Below are positions 35,460 to 44,578 of a stretch of 64,000 bases of DNA, piece by piece. The position numbers and the translations under genes were made by a program. This DNA comes from a bacterium (GTDB lineage: Bacteria; Armatimonadota; Zipacnadia; Zipacnadales; UBA11051), in NCBI GenBank assembly GCA_021372615.1, contig JAJFUB010000125.1:1-64000 (forward strand), in the 5' to 3' direction. Within the stretch, counting starts at the first letter, position 1. Every line of letters starts with the position of its first letter. Under the pieces are notes generated by a model, which searched no databases, was not told where the DNA came from, and saw only the letters and a program-made list of their open reading frames with translations.

Positions 35460-36227
35460 CTACGCGCCCGCCAGCCGCTCCATCAGGCCCGGCAACTGGT
35501 CGTGCCCCAGGTCCCCCGTCAGGTCGAAGTGCACCGGGGTCATGGAGATGTGGCCGTCCTGGACGGCCTGGATGTCCGTGCCCTCGGCGGCGTCGGACTC
35601 CAGCGGCGAGCCGCTGAACCAGTAGTAGGGGCGCCCGCGCGGGTCTGTGTGCTTGCTGAGCACGTTGCTGTACTTGCGGCGGCCCAGCCGCGTTAGTAGC
35701 GCGGGCTTCAGTGCGGCGGGCGGCACATTGGGGATGTTGATGTTGAAGAAGGTGTCCGGCGGCAGCGGCCACTCGTCCTGCACGGCCGTGACCAGCCTCC
35801 GCACAAAGCGCGCCGCGCCCTCATAGAGCACGTTGTCATACGAGCAGACCGAGACGGCGACGCTGGGGATCTCCTGCAGCGCGCCCTCCATGGCCGCCGA
35901 GACCGTGCCCGAGTAGAGCACCTCCTCGCCCAGGTTCGCACCGGCGTTGATCCCCGAGATGACCATGTCGGGCTGGGGCAGATCGCTCAGGCTGGCGAGG
36001 ATGACGCAGTCGGCCGGGGTGCCGTTGCTGGCATAGGCGCCGATGGTGTGCTCCAGGTGCACCGGCTCCAGCCGCAGCGGCTTATGCAGCGTGATGGCAT
36101 GGCCGGTGGCGCTCTGCTGCCGCTCCGGGGCGATTACGAGCACCTCGGCGACCTGCGCCAGCTCGCCCACGAGCACCCGCAGCCCCTCGGCAAACACGCC
36201 ATCGTCATTGGTGACGAGAACTCTCAT
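35460..36227 (-). CDS. surE: 5'/3'-nucleotidase SurE
   Basis: SurE dephosphorylates nucleoside monophosphates and short polyphosphates in stationary-phase or stress cells. The 255-residue product starts MRVLVTNDDG, containing the metal-binding Asp pair, followed by VIAPERQQSATGHAITL (about 37-53), NGTPADCV (about 72-79) and SGINAGANLGEEVLYSGTVSAAMEG (about 93-117). ATG overlaps the serA stop by 4 bases and has GGGGG 6 bases upstream. Length and residues are typical. Confidence 0.95.
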   Translation of the reverse strand: MRVLVTNDDGVFAEGLRVLVGELAQVAEVLVIAPERQQSATGHAITLHKPLRLEPVHLEHTIGAYASNGTPADCVILASLSDLPQPDMVISGINAGANLGEEVLYSGTVSAAMEGALQEIPSVAVSVCSYDNVLYEGAARFVRRLVTAVQDEWPLPPDTFFNINIPNVPPAALKPALLTRLGRRKYSNVLSKHTDPRGRPYYWFSGSPLESDAAEGTDIQAVQDGHISMTPVHFDLTGDLGHDQLPGLMERLAGA

Positions 36228-37825
36228 GCGTTCCCCCCGTCGAACGTGAAGACCATCGTGTGCGTCCGGGTCACGCCATCCAGTTGCGCAATCTGCCGCA
36301 GGGCCGCCAGGGGCACCTCGCTCTGCACCGTCAGGGCCATTAGGCCCACCTCGCCGGGCGCCTCGTGGCTCACCTGGATGGCCGAGACGTTCACCCCGGC
36401 CTCGCCCAGCACGGTCCCGACCATGCCGATGAAGCCCGGCCGCGACGGCGCGTGTCGCCAAATGAGCAGGGCGATGTCCTCGGGCGGCAGGTCCAGGCCG
36501 TAGCCGTCCAGTTCGATGATGCGCGGGTGACCGCGCTCCAGGAGGGCACCCGCCACAGTGGTGGGCTGATCCGCCGCCACGCGCAGCTCCAGTACGTCCG
36601 TGTAGCCCCGGTCGTTGTCCAGGCGCGTCTGCGCCACCTCGATGCGGCGCTCGCGGGCCAGCAGGGGCGCGTTGATGGCGTTGACCGGCTCATCGGCCAC
36701 CCCGCCCAGTAGTTGGGCCAGGGCCGTCGCGCCGACATACGCCAGGTACTCGGGCGCCAGGTCGGCCGAACTGAGCACCTCGACCCGCCGCAGCGGTCCC
36801 TGCTGCAGGCCCCGCGCCAGTTGCCCCAGCGCCCGCGCTAGCGGCAGGAACGGCGCCACGGCCTGCAGCGCCTCCGGCGGCAGGGCAGGCGCATTGACCG
36901 GCCAGCGCGGCGGCCGCCCGGCCAGCACATCGGCCACCTGCCGCGCAGCGTCTATCGCCACGTTCACCTGCGCCTCCTGCGTCATGGCCCCCATGTGCGG
37001 GGTGGCGATGACGTTGGGCAGCTCGACGAGCTCGCGGTTGTCTGTTGGCTCCTCGGCAAACACGTCGAGCGCCGCGCCGGCCAGTTGGCCTGCCCGCAGC
37101 GCCGCCACCAGGGCCGCTTCGTCTATGAGCGAGCCCCGGGCGGTGTTGATGAGCATGGCCTCGGGCTTGAGCCGGGCCAACTGCTCGGCGCCGAGGAGAT
37201 GCTCCGTCTCGGCGCTGGCGGTGGCATGGAGGCTGACGAAGTCGCTCTCCCCCAGCAGCGTCGGCAGATCAGTCAGCCGCGCGCCGACCGCCGCCGCCCG
37301 CTCCTCGGTCACGTACGGGTCGTAGGCCAGGACGGTCATGCCCAGGCCCCGGCCGCGCTTGGCCACCTCGGCCCCCACGTTCCCCAGGCCCACCAGCCCG
37401 AGCGTCTTGCCCTGAATCTGCCGCCCGGCGAAGGACTTGCGGTCCCACACGCCGCCCTTGAGCGCGGCGTTGGCCTGGGGCAGACACCGCGCCGCCGCCA
37501 GCATCAACGCCACGGCGTGCTCGGCCGCCGCCAGGATGTTCCCCGCCGGCGAGTTGACCACCAGCAGGCCCCGGCGTGTCGCCGCCGGGACATCAATGTT
37601 GTCCACACCGACCCCGGCGCGGGCGATCACCCGGCAGGCGGTCGCGGCCTCGATGGCCGGAGCGGTGATCTTGGTCGCGCTGCGGACAACGATCGCCTCG
37701 AAGCCGGGCACGAGCGCCACCAGTTCCGCCTCGGACAGCCCGGTGCGGACCTCGACCTCGCCGGCCTCGCGCAGGATCGCCAGGCCCTCCTCGGCCAGAT
37801 TGTCACAAACCAGTATGCGTGGCAT
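36224..37825 (-). CDS. serA: D-3-phosphoglycerate dehydrogenase
   Basis: SerA starts the phosphorylated serine pathway by oxidising 3-phosphoglycerate with NAD. The 533-residue protein is the long type: substrate domain, NAD-binding GLVGLGNVGAEVA (about 146-158), catalytic Arg in INTARGSL (about 232), Glu in DVFAEEPT (about 262), His in ATPHMGAMT (about 280), then the intervening domain and a C-terminal ACT domain (about 455-533) for regulation. Its stop overlaps the surE start. The class V aminotransferase 20 bases upstream probably supplies the next step. Confidence 0.96.
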   Translation of the reverse strand: MPRILVCDNLAEEGLAILREAGEVEVRTGLSEAELVALVPGFEAIVVRSATKITAPAIEAATACRVIARAGVGVDNIDVPAATRRGLLVVNSPAGNILAAAEHAVALMLAAARCLPQANAALKGGVWDRKSFAGRQIQGKTLGLVGLGNVGAEVAKRGRGLGMTVLAYDPYVTEERAAAVGARLTDLPTLLGESDFVSLHATASAETEHLLGAEQLARLKPEAMLINTARGSLIDEAALVAALRAGQLAGAALDVFAEEPTDNRELVELPNVIATPHMGAMTQEAQVNVAIDAARQVADVLAGRPPRWPVNAPALPPEALQAVAPFLPLARALGQLARGLQQGPLRRVEVLSSADLAPEYLAYVGATALAQLLGGVADEPVNAINAPLLARERRIEVAQTRLDNDRGYTDVLELRVAADQPTTVAGALLERGHPRIIELDGYGLDLPPEDIALLIWRHAPSRPGFIGMVGTVLGEAGVNVSAIQVSHEAPGEVGLMALTVQSEVPLAALRQIAQLDGVTRTHTMVFTFDGGNA

Positions 37826-37845
37826 GTCGGTCGTCTACCCAGCCT

Positions 37846-38982
37846 CTACAGCCCGTGATACACGTCTTCCAGCTCCGTCAGCACCGCCTCCACGTCGCAG
37901 CCGTGGCCCAACTCGCCCAGTTCCTTCCCCACGGCCTCCCAGGTGCGCAGCAGATCGCTGACCTGCACTGCGCCCAGGTGCCCGATGCGGAAGATATTGC
38001 CCTTCAGGGCATCCTGCCCGCCGGAGATGACGATGTTGTGCTTCTCGCGCAGGGCTTTGACGAGCGTCCCGGAATCCATGTCCGGCGGCGACTGGATCGC
38101 GGTCACGAGGTCGCTGGCGCTGTCATCGGCGGCAAGAAGCTGCAGCCCGGCCGCCCGGGCTGCGGCCCGACAGGCCCGCGCCAGGCGGCGATGGCGTTCC
38201 TGGAAGTGGGCCAGGCCCTCGCTCTCGATCAGCCGCAGCGAGGCCTGCAGCGCCACGATCATGTTCACATTGGGCGTGTACGGCGTCTGGCCCTTGCGTA
38301 GCGAGGCCAGCGCCCTGGGCAGGTCAGTGTAGAAGCGCGGCATGCGCGCCTGTTCGGCGGCGGCCCAGCCCCCCTCGCTCAGGCACACGAAGGCCAGCCC
38401 GGGCGGGAGCATGAGGGCCTTCTGGGAGCCGGCCGCCGCGGCGCTCAGGCCCGCGTCGTCCAGCTCGATGGGCATGCCGGCGATGGCGCTGACACAGTCG
38501 GCGAGGGACAGGGCCCCGGCATGGCCGGCGGCCTCGGCCAGCGCCGCGGCATCCTGCTGCACGCCGGTCGAGGTCTCATTGAGCACGAAAAGCAGGGCTC
38601 GGTAGCCGCCCTCGCTCATGCGCTCCCGTACCACATCAGGATTCGCTGCCTGGCCCGGAGGGACCTCCAGCACGTCCACCTCGGCCCCGAAGGCCGCGGC
38701 GATCTGGCCCATGCGCTCGCCGAACTTGCCCCCGTTGATCGCCAGCACACGGTCGCCGGGCGACAGGGCGTTGACGATGACGGCCTCGACCGCGCCGGTG
38801 CCCGAGCTGGTCAGGATCAGCGCGGGCTGCTCCGAGCCGAACAGTCGCTGGAGGCCCACGGTGCAGTCCTCCAGCAGTTCCGCGAAGGCCTCACCGCGAT
38901 GGTACATGCTGGGCTGCGACAGCGCCTCGCGCACTTCACGGGGCAGTATCGTCGGCCCCGGGATCATCAGGAGGGGGTCCAT
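37846..38982 (-). CDS. Class V aminotransferase (alanine-glyoxylate/serine-pyruvate type)
   Basis: The 378-residue PLP enzyme starts at ATG 38982 (MDPLLMIPGPTILP), sharing one base with the upstream stop. Signatures are SSGTGAVEAVI (about 66-76), the cofactor Asp in LADCVSAIAG (about 150) and the PLP lysine in AAGSQKALMLPPG (about 189). The family swaps amino groups between serine or alanine and glyoxylate or pyruvate. In several lineages such a gene next to serA replaces SerC as phosphoserine aminotransferase. Context favours that reading but the sequence alone cannot settle it. Confidence 0.87.
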   Translation of the reverse strand: MDPLLMIPGPTILPREVREALSQPSMYHRGEAFAELLEDCTVGLQRLFGSEQPALILTSSGTGAVEAVIVNALSPGDRVLAINGGKFGERMGQIAAAFGAEVDVLEVPPGQAANPDVVRERMSEGGYRALLFVLNETSTGVQQDAAALAEAAGHAGALSLADCVSAIAGMPIELDDAGLSAAAAGSQKALMLPPGLAFVCLSEGGWAAAEQARMPRFYTDLPRALASLRKGQTPYTPNVNMIVALQASLRLIESEGLAHFQERHRRLARACRAAARAAGLQLLAADDSASDLVTAIQSPPDMDSGTLVKALREKHNIVISGGQDALKGNIFRIGHLGAVQVSDLLRTWEAVGKELGELGHGCDVEAVLTELEDVYHGL

Positions 38983-39995
38983 CACGGCACGATCACCTCG
39001 TTTGTCACCTCGGCGCCCTCCGGCACCGTGGCCCCGGCTATGATGCTGCCATGCACGCGCGCCTGGGGGCCGATGCGGCTGCCCGGCCAGACGACGCTCT
39101 CGGTCACGACCGCCCCCGCCTCGACCACCACCCCCGCGCCCAGCGCCGTCTCCCCGCCGAGGCACACACCCTCCCCGAGGGTCACGTCGGCGGCGATGTC
39201 CACCGGCCCGGCCAGCGTCACCGTCGCCGGGACGGGGCTCTTGACCGCCGGGCGGAGCCAGCTCAGCTTGCCGGCGATGACATCCCGGCTGGCCTGCAGA
39301 TAGGTGTCCACCCGCCCGACATCGGCCCAGTAGCCGTCCTGCGCGGGCACATGGGCGTACAGCGCCCGGCCCTGGCTCAGCAGATCCGGGAACAGGTCGT
39401 GCTCGCTGGAGTACACCTGCCCCGACGGGATGTGGTCCAGCACCTCCGGCGACATCAGGTAGAAGCCGGAGTTCACCGTGTTGCGGCCCGTCTCGTCAAG
39501 CGGCACCTTCTCCTTGAAGGCAGTGACCCGCCCCGCATCGTCCCACTGGATGAGCCCGAAGTGGGCGATGTCGTCGGTCCGCCGGAGGCAGAAGGTGATG
39601 AGCGCCTCGCGCCGCAGGTGATCGGCGGCGAAGGCCCGCAGGTCCACATCGTAGATCATGTCGCCATTGCAGGCGAAGAACGGCCCGCTGATGTGCTTCC
39701 GGACGTTACCGAGCGCCCCGGCGGTGCCCAGCAGCTCGGGCTCCTCCACATAGACCAGCTCGACGCCCCACGCGCTGCCATCGCCCAGGTGGGACTGTAG
39801 CAGCTCGGCCCGGTAGCCCATGGCCAGGATGATCTGCTTCACGCCGGCCTGCGCCAGGGGCACGATCTCGTAGGCGATCAGGGGCAGGTTGGCCACCGGC
39901 ATGAGCGCCTTGGGGAGCTGGTACGTGAGCGGCCGCAGCCGCGTGCCCAGCCCCCCTACCAGCAGGACGGCCTGTTCGATGGTAGCGGAAGCCAT
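38982..39995 (-). CDS. Sugar nucleotidyltransferase with left-handed beta-helix tail
   Basis: The 337-residue protein has the GT-A-type nucleotidyltransferase domain (about 1-240): VLLVGGLGTRLRPLTYQLPKALMPVANLPL near the start, CNGDMIYDVDL for the metal Asp, and FKEKVPLD, NTVNSGFYL. About 250-337 contains hexapeptide repeats (VDIAADVTLGEGVCLG). Mannose-1-phosphate guanylyltransferase or glucose-1-phosphate thymidylyltransferase activity fits equally; VGGLGTRL and the hexapeptide tail resemble the GDP-mannose group. It precedes the aminotransferase without a gap. The nucleotide and sugar are unassigned. Confidence 0.85.
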   Translation of the reverse strand: MASATIEQAVLLVGGLGTRLRPLTYQLPKALMPVANLPLIAYEIVPLAQAGVKQIILAMGYRAELLQSHLGDGSAWGVELVYVEEPELLGTAGALGNVRKHISGPFFACNGDMIYDVDLRAFAADHLRREALITFCLRRTDDIAHFGLIQWDDAGRVTAFKEKVPLDETGRNTVNSGFYLMSPEVLDHIPSGQVYSSEHDLFPDLLSQGRALYAHVPAQDGYWADVGRVDTYLQASRDVIAGKLSWLRPAVKSPVPATVTLAGPVDIAADVTLGEGVCLGGETALGAGVVVEAGAVVTESVVWPGSRIGPQARVHGSIIAGATVPEGAEVTNEVIVP

Positions 39996-40037
39996 GCTGT
40001 ATCAGTGTCCGGCGCGCCCACGCGGCATCCACGCGCT

Positions 40038-40919
40038 CTAGCGCAGATAGATGATGATCCCGACCGTCGCCGCATACAGCAGCACGTTGATCATCAGCGG
40101 CCAGTCGCGCAGCAGGGCGCGGTCCGGGTGGCCGCCGAGGCCCTTCTGGTGCACCAGGTACAGGTAGCGGAAGATGCCGTAGATGACGAAGGGGACCGTG
40201 TACAGCAGGTTGGTGCTGCCCACCAGCGCGACGGTGCGGTCGGAGATCGTGTACAGCGCGTACGACATGAGCGTCGAGGCGGTCATGACCGAGATCATCT
40301 GGTCGAGCAGCTCGGGCGAATACTCCGCCAGGCTGGCGCGGTGGTTGCTGGCCTCCTCGCCCAGAGTCATCAGCTCGCCGCGCCGCTTGGCCAGCGCCAG
40401 GAACAGCGCCAGCAAGAGGGTGCAGATGATGAGCCAGGGGGAGATCACGGCATGGATGGCCGCCGCGCCCGCCACCGCCCGCAACACGAACCCCGACGCC
40501 ACCGCGAACACGTCAATGATGACGACATGCTTCAGGAAGCCGCTGTACAGCAGGTTGATGCCGACATAGGCCAACGCGACCTTGAGCAGCAGCGTGCCCG
40601 CCGCCAGGTAGGCCCCGACCAGGCCCAGGACCACCAGCACGACGGCGAAGCTCACGGCGCAGGGGAGGCTCAACCGTCCGCTGGCCAGCGGACGGTTGCG
40701 CTTGATGGGGTCGAGACGGTCCTGCTCGACGTCCAGCGCGTCGTTGATGATGTAGACGCCGCCGGCGAGCAGGCAGAACACCAGGAACGCCTCGACGGCC
40801 TCGATGACCGCCGTTGGGTCGGCGGCCTTCTGGGCGAACAGCAGCGCGGCGAAGACCAGGAGGTTCTTGGTCCACTGGCGCGGCCGCAACGCCACGATGA
40901 GGTCAGCCAGCACGCGCAT
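40038..40919 (-). CDS. UbiA-family prenyltransferase, decaprenyl-phosphate phosphoribosyltransferase-like
   Basis: The 293-residue membrane protein has about eight helices. Its opening RPRQWTKNLLVFAAL and the metal-binding NDALDVEQDRLDPIKRNRPLASGRL block (in two motifs, NDALDVEQD and RNRPLASG) match the DPPR-synthase branch of UbiA (Rv3806c type). That enzyme puts 5-phosphoribose on decaprenyl phosphate for arabinan synthesis in actinobacteria. Here it might feed a related lipid-linked pentose used in envelope glycans. Its ATG follows the lysS stop at once (TAGATG). The branch assignment is moderately sure, the acceptor unknown. Confidence 0.85.
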   Translation of the reverse strand: MRVLADLIVALRPRQWTKNLLVFAALLFAQKAADPTAVIEAVEAFLVFCLLAGGVYIINDALDVEQDRLDPIKRNRPLASGRLSLPCAVSFAVVLVVLGLVGAYLAAGTLLLKVALAYVGINLLYSGFLKHVVIIDVFAVASGFVLRAVAGAAAIHAVISPWLIICTLLLALFLALAKRRGELMTLGEEASNHRASLAEYSPELLDQMISVMTASTLMSYALYTISDRTVALVGSTNLLYTVPFVIYGIFRYLYLVHQKGLGGHPDRALLRDWPLMINVLLYAATVGIIIYLR

Positions 40920-42425
40920 CTAGGCCTCGCTTGCCTCCGGACGCATGTGCGGAAACAGGATCACTTCCCGCAGGCTCTGCCGATCGCACAGCAGCATGAT
41001 GAGCCGATCAATGCCGATGCCCAGCCCGCCCGCCGGCGGCATGCCGTATTCCATGGCGCGCAGGTAGTCCTCGTCTAGCGGGTGGGCTTCCTGGTCGCCC
41101 TGGGCCCGCATGGCCACCTGCCCCTCGAAGCGCCGGCGCTGGTCCAGCGGGTCGTTCAGCTCGCTGAAGGCGTTGCCAACTTCCTCGCCGCCCATGAAGA
41201 TCTCAAACCGCGCCGTCAGCTCCGAGTCGGGGCGCAGGCGCTTGGCCAGCGGCGAGATGATGACCGGATACTCGGTCACAAAGGTCGGCTGGATCAGGTC
41301 GGGCTGGACGAACTTCTCGAAGGCCTTGTCCAGCAGCCCCGCCAGGTTCTCCTTCTCGATGTCTTCCAGCTCCAGGTGCGCGCACGCCGCGCGCGCCGCG
41401 GCATCGTCCGACAGGCAGGCGAAGTCCACGCCGGTGGCTTCCTGCACGCTGCCCAGCAGCGACAGCCGCCGCCACGGCGGCGTCAGGTCTATCTCGTGGC
41501 CCCGGTAGGTGAACTGCAGGGAGCCATTGGCGGCCTGGGCCAGCGCGCAGACCATGCCCTCGGCCTGGCGCATCACATCCTCGAAGTCGGCATAGGCCGT
41601 GTACGTCTCGATGGTGGTGAACTCCGGGTTGTGCCGCGTGTCCACCCCCTCATTACGGAACAACCGGCCGATCTCATAGACCTTCTCAAAGCCGCCCACC
41701 AGCAGGCGCTTGAGGTACAACTCCGGGGCGATGCGCAGGTACAGCTTCATGTCCAGGGCGTTGTGGTGGGTCACGAACGGCTTGGCCGCCGCGCCGCCGT
41801 AGATCGGCTGCATGACCGGCGTCTCGACCTCGAGGAAGCCCTGGCTGTCCAGGTGCTGCCGCAGCGCGCTGATGGCCCGCGAGCGCTTGACGAACAGGTC
41901 GCGCGCCTCGGTGTTGACCATCAGGTCCAAGTAGCGCTGCCGGTAGCGGGTCTCGACGTCCTGCAGGCCGTGCCACTTGTCCGGCAGCGGGCGCAGGGCC
42001 TTGGACAGCAGCGTCCAGCTCTCGATGCGGACGGTGGGCTCGCCCCGCCGCGTGCGGAAGGCCCGCCCCGTCAGGCCGATGATGTCGCCCAGGTCCAGCT
42101 CGCCGAACTGCTCGAAGCCGGCGAGCACATCGGGCTTGGCCCACACCTGGATCTTGCCCGACAGGTCGTGCAGGTCAGCCCAGATGGACTTGCCCTGGCG
42201 CCGGATGGCCATGAGCCGGCCGGCGATCTGGACGGGGAACTCCGCCTGCTCCCAGTTGGCCGGCTCCTCGCCCGCAGCGGCCTCGATCCGCTCGACCTCG
42301 GCCACGATGGAGGCGGCGCAGTGGCTGCGCTCATAGCGATGGACGCCGAAGGGATCCTGCCCGGCGGCCTGCAGGGCCAGGAGCTTCTCGCGGCGGAGGA
42401 TGACTTGTTCGTTGTCGGTGGACAT
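40920..42425 (-). CDS. lysS: Lysyl-tRNA synthetase, class II
   Basis: LysS charges tRNA-Lys. The 501-residue protein has an N-terminal OB-fold (about 60-150, [20 protein letters not shown]) and a class II catalytic core: motif 1 near [26 protein letters not shown], motif 2 [21 protein letters not shown] (in parts, near 245-265), and motif 3 [14 protein letters not shown] near 470. Length is usual. It lies directly upstream of the UbiA-like gene and 12 bases downstream of the acyl-ACP-reductase-like gene. Confidence 0.97.
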   Translation of the reverse strand: MSTDNEQVILRREKLLALQAAGQDPFGVHRYERSHCAASIVAEVERIEAAAGEEPANWEQAEFPVQIAGRLMAIRRQGKSIWADLHDLSGKIQVWAKPDVLAGFEQFGELDLGDIIGLTGRAFRTRRGEPTVRIESWTLLSKALRPLPDKWHGLQDVETRYRQRYLDLMVNTEARDLFVKRSRAISALRQHLDSQGFLEVETPVMQPIYGGAAAKPFVTHHNALDMKLYLRIAPELYLKRLLVGGFEKVYEIGRLFRNEGVDTRHNPEFTTIETYTAYADFEDVMRQAEGMVCALAQAANGSLQFTYRGHEIDLTPPWRRLSLLGSVQEATGVDFACLSDDAAARAACAHLELEDIEKENLAGLLDKAFEKFVQPDLIQPTFVTEYPVIISPLAKRLRPDSELTARFEIFMGGEEVGNAFSELNDPLDQRRRFEGQVAMRAQGDQEAHPLDEDYLRAMEYGMPPAGGLGIGIDRLIMLLCDRQSLREVILFPHMRPEASEA

Positions 42426-42437
42426 GGTGGAACCTGA

Positions 42438-43514
42438 CTATCTACGTGTCTGGCGAGCCGCTGCCCGCTGCCTGATCGCGTCTATGTCTTCGTCAGTGAG
42501 TTGCCGCTCGAAGGACCGGAAGCCGCCGAGCTTGAAGCCGTGCTTGCGGGCCAGCGCAGCCATCTCCTCGACTTGCTCCTGCCGGAGGTCCGCTCCGAGG
42601 GAGTAGTCGCCCGTGCGGCCCTCCAGCGCCAGCAGCATCGTCTCAGCCATGCAGGCATAGACCATGCCCGGTGGGAAGCCGAAGTTGAACTCGATGTTCA
42701 CATCGCCCGGCACCGCCACGGCCCCGCCCTCGATCACCAGCACATCGTCGCGCTCGTCGGCCACGCGCTTGGACACGTCGCGCGGGCGGGCGATGTCGCA
42801 CACCACCGCCCCGGGCTTGAGGTGCTCGGGCTGCACGATCGCCTCAATTGAGGACGTGACGGCCACGATCATGTCGGCCTCTTGGAGCCCGGCCGCCAGG
42901 TCGGTCTCGACAGCGACATTGCCCGCGCCGTTCACGTCGGCCAGCACCGCCTCCAGCGTCTCGCGCTTGCGCCCCACCAGCACCAGCCGCCCCACCTGCG
43001 GGGCCAGCAGCTTCGCCGCGATCTTGCCGATGGAGCCCGTCGCGCCGAGGATCGCTGCGGTGGACTGCTTCGGGTCGTGGCCCATGCGCTCGGCCGCCAG
43101 CAGCGTGCCCTCCAGGCCGGTGGCCGTCGTGTAGCTGTTGCCGGTCGTGACGCCGATCTTCACCCGCTCGGCGATGGTGAAGCCCTTGTCGCCCACAACG
43201 GAGGTGAAGGCCCCCAGGCCGACGACCTCCGCCCCCAGGTCGGCGGCGACGTTGCAGGCCTGTACGATCTTGCTCGTGCAGCGCCTCGGGTTGCCGTTGA
43301 GGAGTTGTCGAGCGGTGAGCGGGCAACCAACGAACCAGCCCTCCGTCTCCGCGCCGGTGGGAGAGCGCACGCCCAGGATGCGGCCGCAGTCCTGCGGCGA
43401 CATCACGTTGAGGGCCGCCTCCACCCACGATGTGGGGAGGCGGCGCGTGAAGGCATACTTGCGGGCAATATCGCTCACGTCGAGCGGATGGAGGATGAAG
43501 GCAAATCGCGTCAA
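42438..43514 (-). CDS. Acyl-ACP reductase-like/COG5322 dehydrogenase
   Basis: The 358-residue protein resembles cyanobacterial acyl-ACP reductase (AAR), which makes fatty aldehydes with NADPH: LGAFTSVVGDKGF, TTGNSYTTATGLEG, the Rossmann motif ILGATGSIGKIAAKLLAP (about 154-171), and the catalytic-Cys region YACMAETMLLALEG (about 285-298). It starts at TTG 43514 with AGAGG 6 bases upstream. The COG5322 group is often annotated as shikimate/quinate dehydrogenase-like. No aldehyde-deformylating oxygenase gene is nearby. The activity on acyl-ACP is inferred from motif similarity only. Confidence 0.75.
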   Translation of the reverse strand: MTRFAFILHPLDVSDIARKYAFTRRLPTSWVEAALNVMSPQDCGRILGVRSPTGAETEGWFVGCPLTARQLLNGNPRRCTSKIVQACNVAADLGAEVVGLGAFTSVVGDKGFTIAERVKIGVTTGNSYTTATGLEGTLLAAERMGHDPKQSTAAILGATGSIGKIAAKLLAPQVGRLVLVGRKRETLEAVLADVNGAGNVAVETDLAAGLQEADMIVAVTSSIEAIVQPEHLKPGAVVCDIARPRDVSKRVADERDDVLVIEGGAVAVPGDVNIEFNFGFPPGMVYACMAETMLLALEGRTGDYSLGADLRQEQVEEMAALARKHGFKLGGFRSFERQLTDEDIDAIRQRAAARQTRR

Positions 43515-43571
43515 GTCGGACCTCTTCCCGTCAGTCCCGGCGTCCTCGCGAGGGCACGATGGATCGCGCCG

Positions 43572-44540
43572 CTACGGCAAGTGCTCGGCAATGTGTTCCA
43601 GCACGACCTCCCGGAACTGCCCCAGCGAGCGCACCTGTTGGCAGCGTTGCCGCAGCAAGGCGGCATGGGGCACGCCCCGGGCGTAGAAGCCGATCTGGCC
43701 GCGCATCTGGTGGGCGGCCTGGGCCTCGTCCTGATCCAGGGCCAGCATCTGGGCGTGACACAAGGCCACCGCCAGGCGGTCTGCCGGTGCGGGATCGGGC
43801 GAGACCTCGCGCCCGGCCAGCGCCTCGGCGGCCTGGCTGAACAGCCAGGGCCGTCCCAGCGCCCCGCGCGCGATCATCACCCCGGCGCAGCCGGTCTGCC
43901 GCCGCCGCTCCGCCACCTGCGGCGCTGTGGTCACATCGCCGTTGCCGATGACCGGAATCGCGACCTGCTCGACCAGGCGCGCGATGCACGTCCAGTCGGC
44001 CTGCCCGCGAAAGTGCCCGCTGGCCGGGCGCGCGTGGAGCGTCAGCGCGGCGACGCCGACATCCTGCAGCCGCCGCCCCAGCTCCAGATAACTCTCATCC
44101 CCGGCCGCCATGCCTGCCCGGTACTTCACGGTCACCGGCACCGGCACGGCCTGCACGACTGCGGCGGCCACCGCCACAGCGCGGTCCGGGTCGGCCATGA
44201 GGCTGACACCGGCCTGCGCCTTGCGGACCTTCGGCACGGTGCACCCCATGTTCAGGTCCACCAGGTCGGCGCCGAAGTCCACGCACAGGCGCGCCGCGTC
44301 CGCCATGCACTCCGGCTCGCCGCCGAAGATCTGCAGGGCCACGGGGTGTTCGTGCGGGCTGGTCTGCATCAGCGGCGGCGTCTTGGTGCTGCCGTACTGG
44401 AGGGCCTTGGCCGAGATCATTTCGCTGGTGACCAGCCCGGCCCCGGCCCGGTGGCACAGCACCCGGAAAGCAAGCGTAGTATAACCCGCCATCGGTCCGA
44501 GCACCAGCGGCGGGTCAATCTGAACGTGACCGATCTGCAT
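43572..44540 (-). CDS. dus: tRNA-dihydrouridine synthase
   Basis: The 322-residue flavoprotein reduces uridine in tRNA D loops. It starts at ATG 44540 (MQIGHVQIDPPLVLGPMAGYTTLAFR), with family blocks GAGLVTSEMISAKAL, QIFGGEPECMADAA, the catalytic Cys in LNMGCTVPKVRKAQAG (about residue 102, Thr instead of the usual Pro), VKYRAGM, ALTLHARPASG and GNGDVTT. It is the DusB-type length. A longer open frame upstream of 44540 overlaps coaX on the same strand but lacks family sequence. Confidence 0.93.
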   Translation of the reverse strand: MQIGHVQIDPPLVLGPMAGYTTLAFRVLCHRAGAGLVTSEMISAKALQYGSTKTPPLMQTSPHEHPVALQIFGGEPECMADAARLCVDFGADLVDLNMGCTVPKVRKAQAGVSLMADPDRAVAVAAAVVQAVPVPVTVKYRAGMAAGDESYLELGRRLQDVGVAALTLHARPASGHFRGQADWTCIARLVEQVAIPVIGNGDVTTAPQVAERRRQTGCAGVMIARGALGRPWLFSQAAEALAGREVSPDPAPADRLAVALCHAQMLALDQDEAQAAHQMRGQIGFYARGVPHAALLRQRCQQVRSLGQFREVVLEHIAEHLP

Positions 44541-44578
44541 GGCGTTGACGCTGCCCGGGCGGCCGGAATGGGCCGGCC

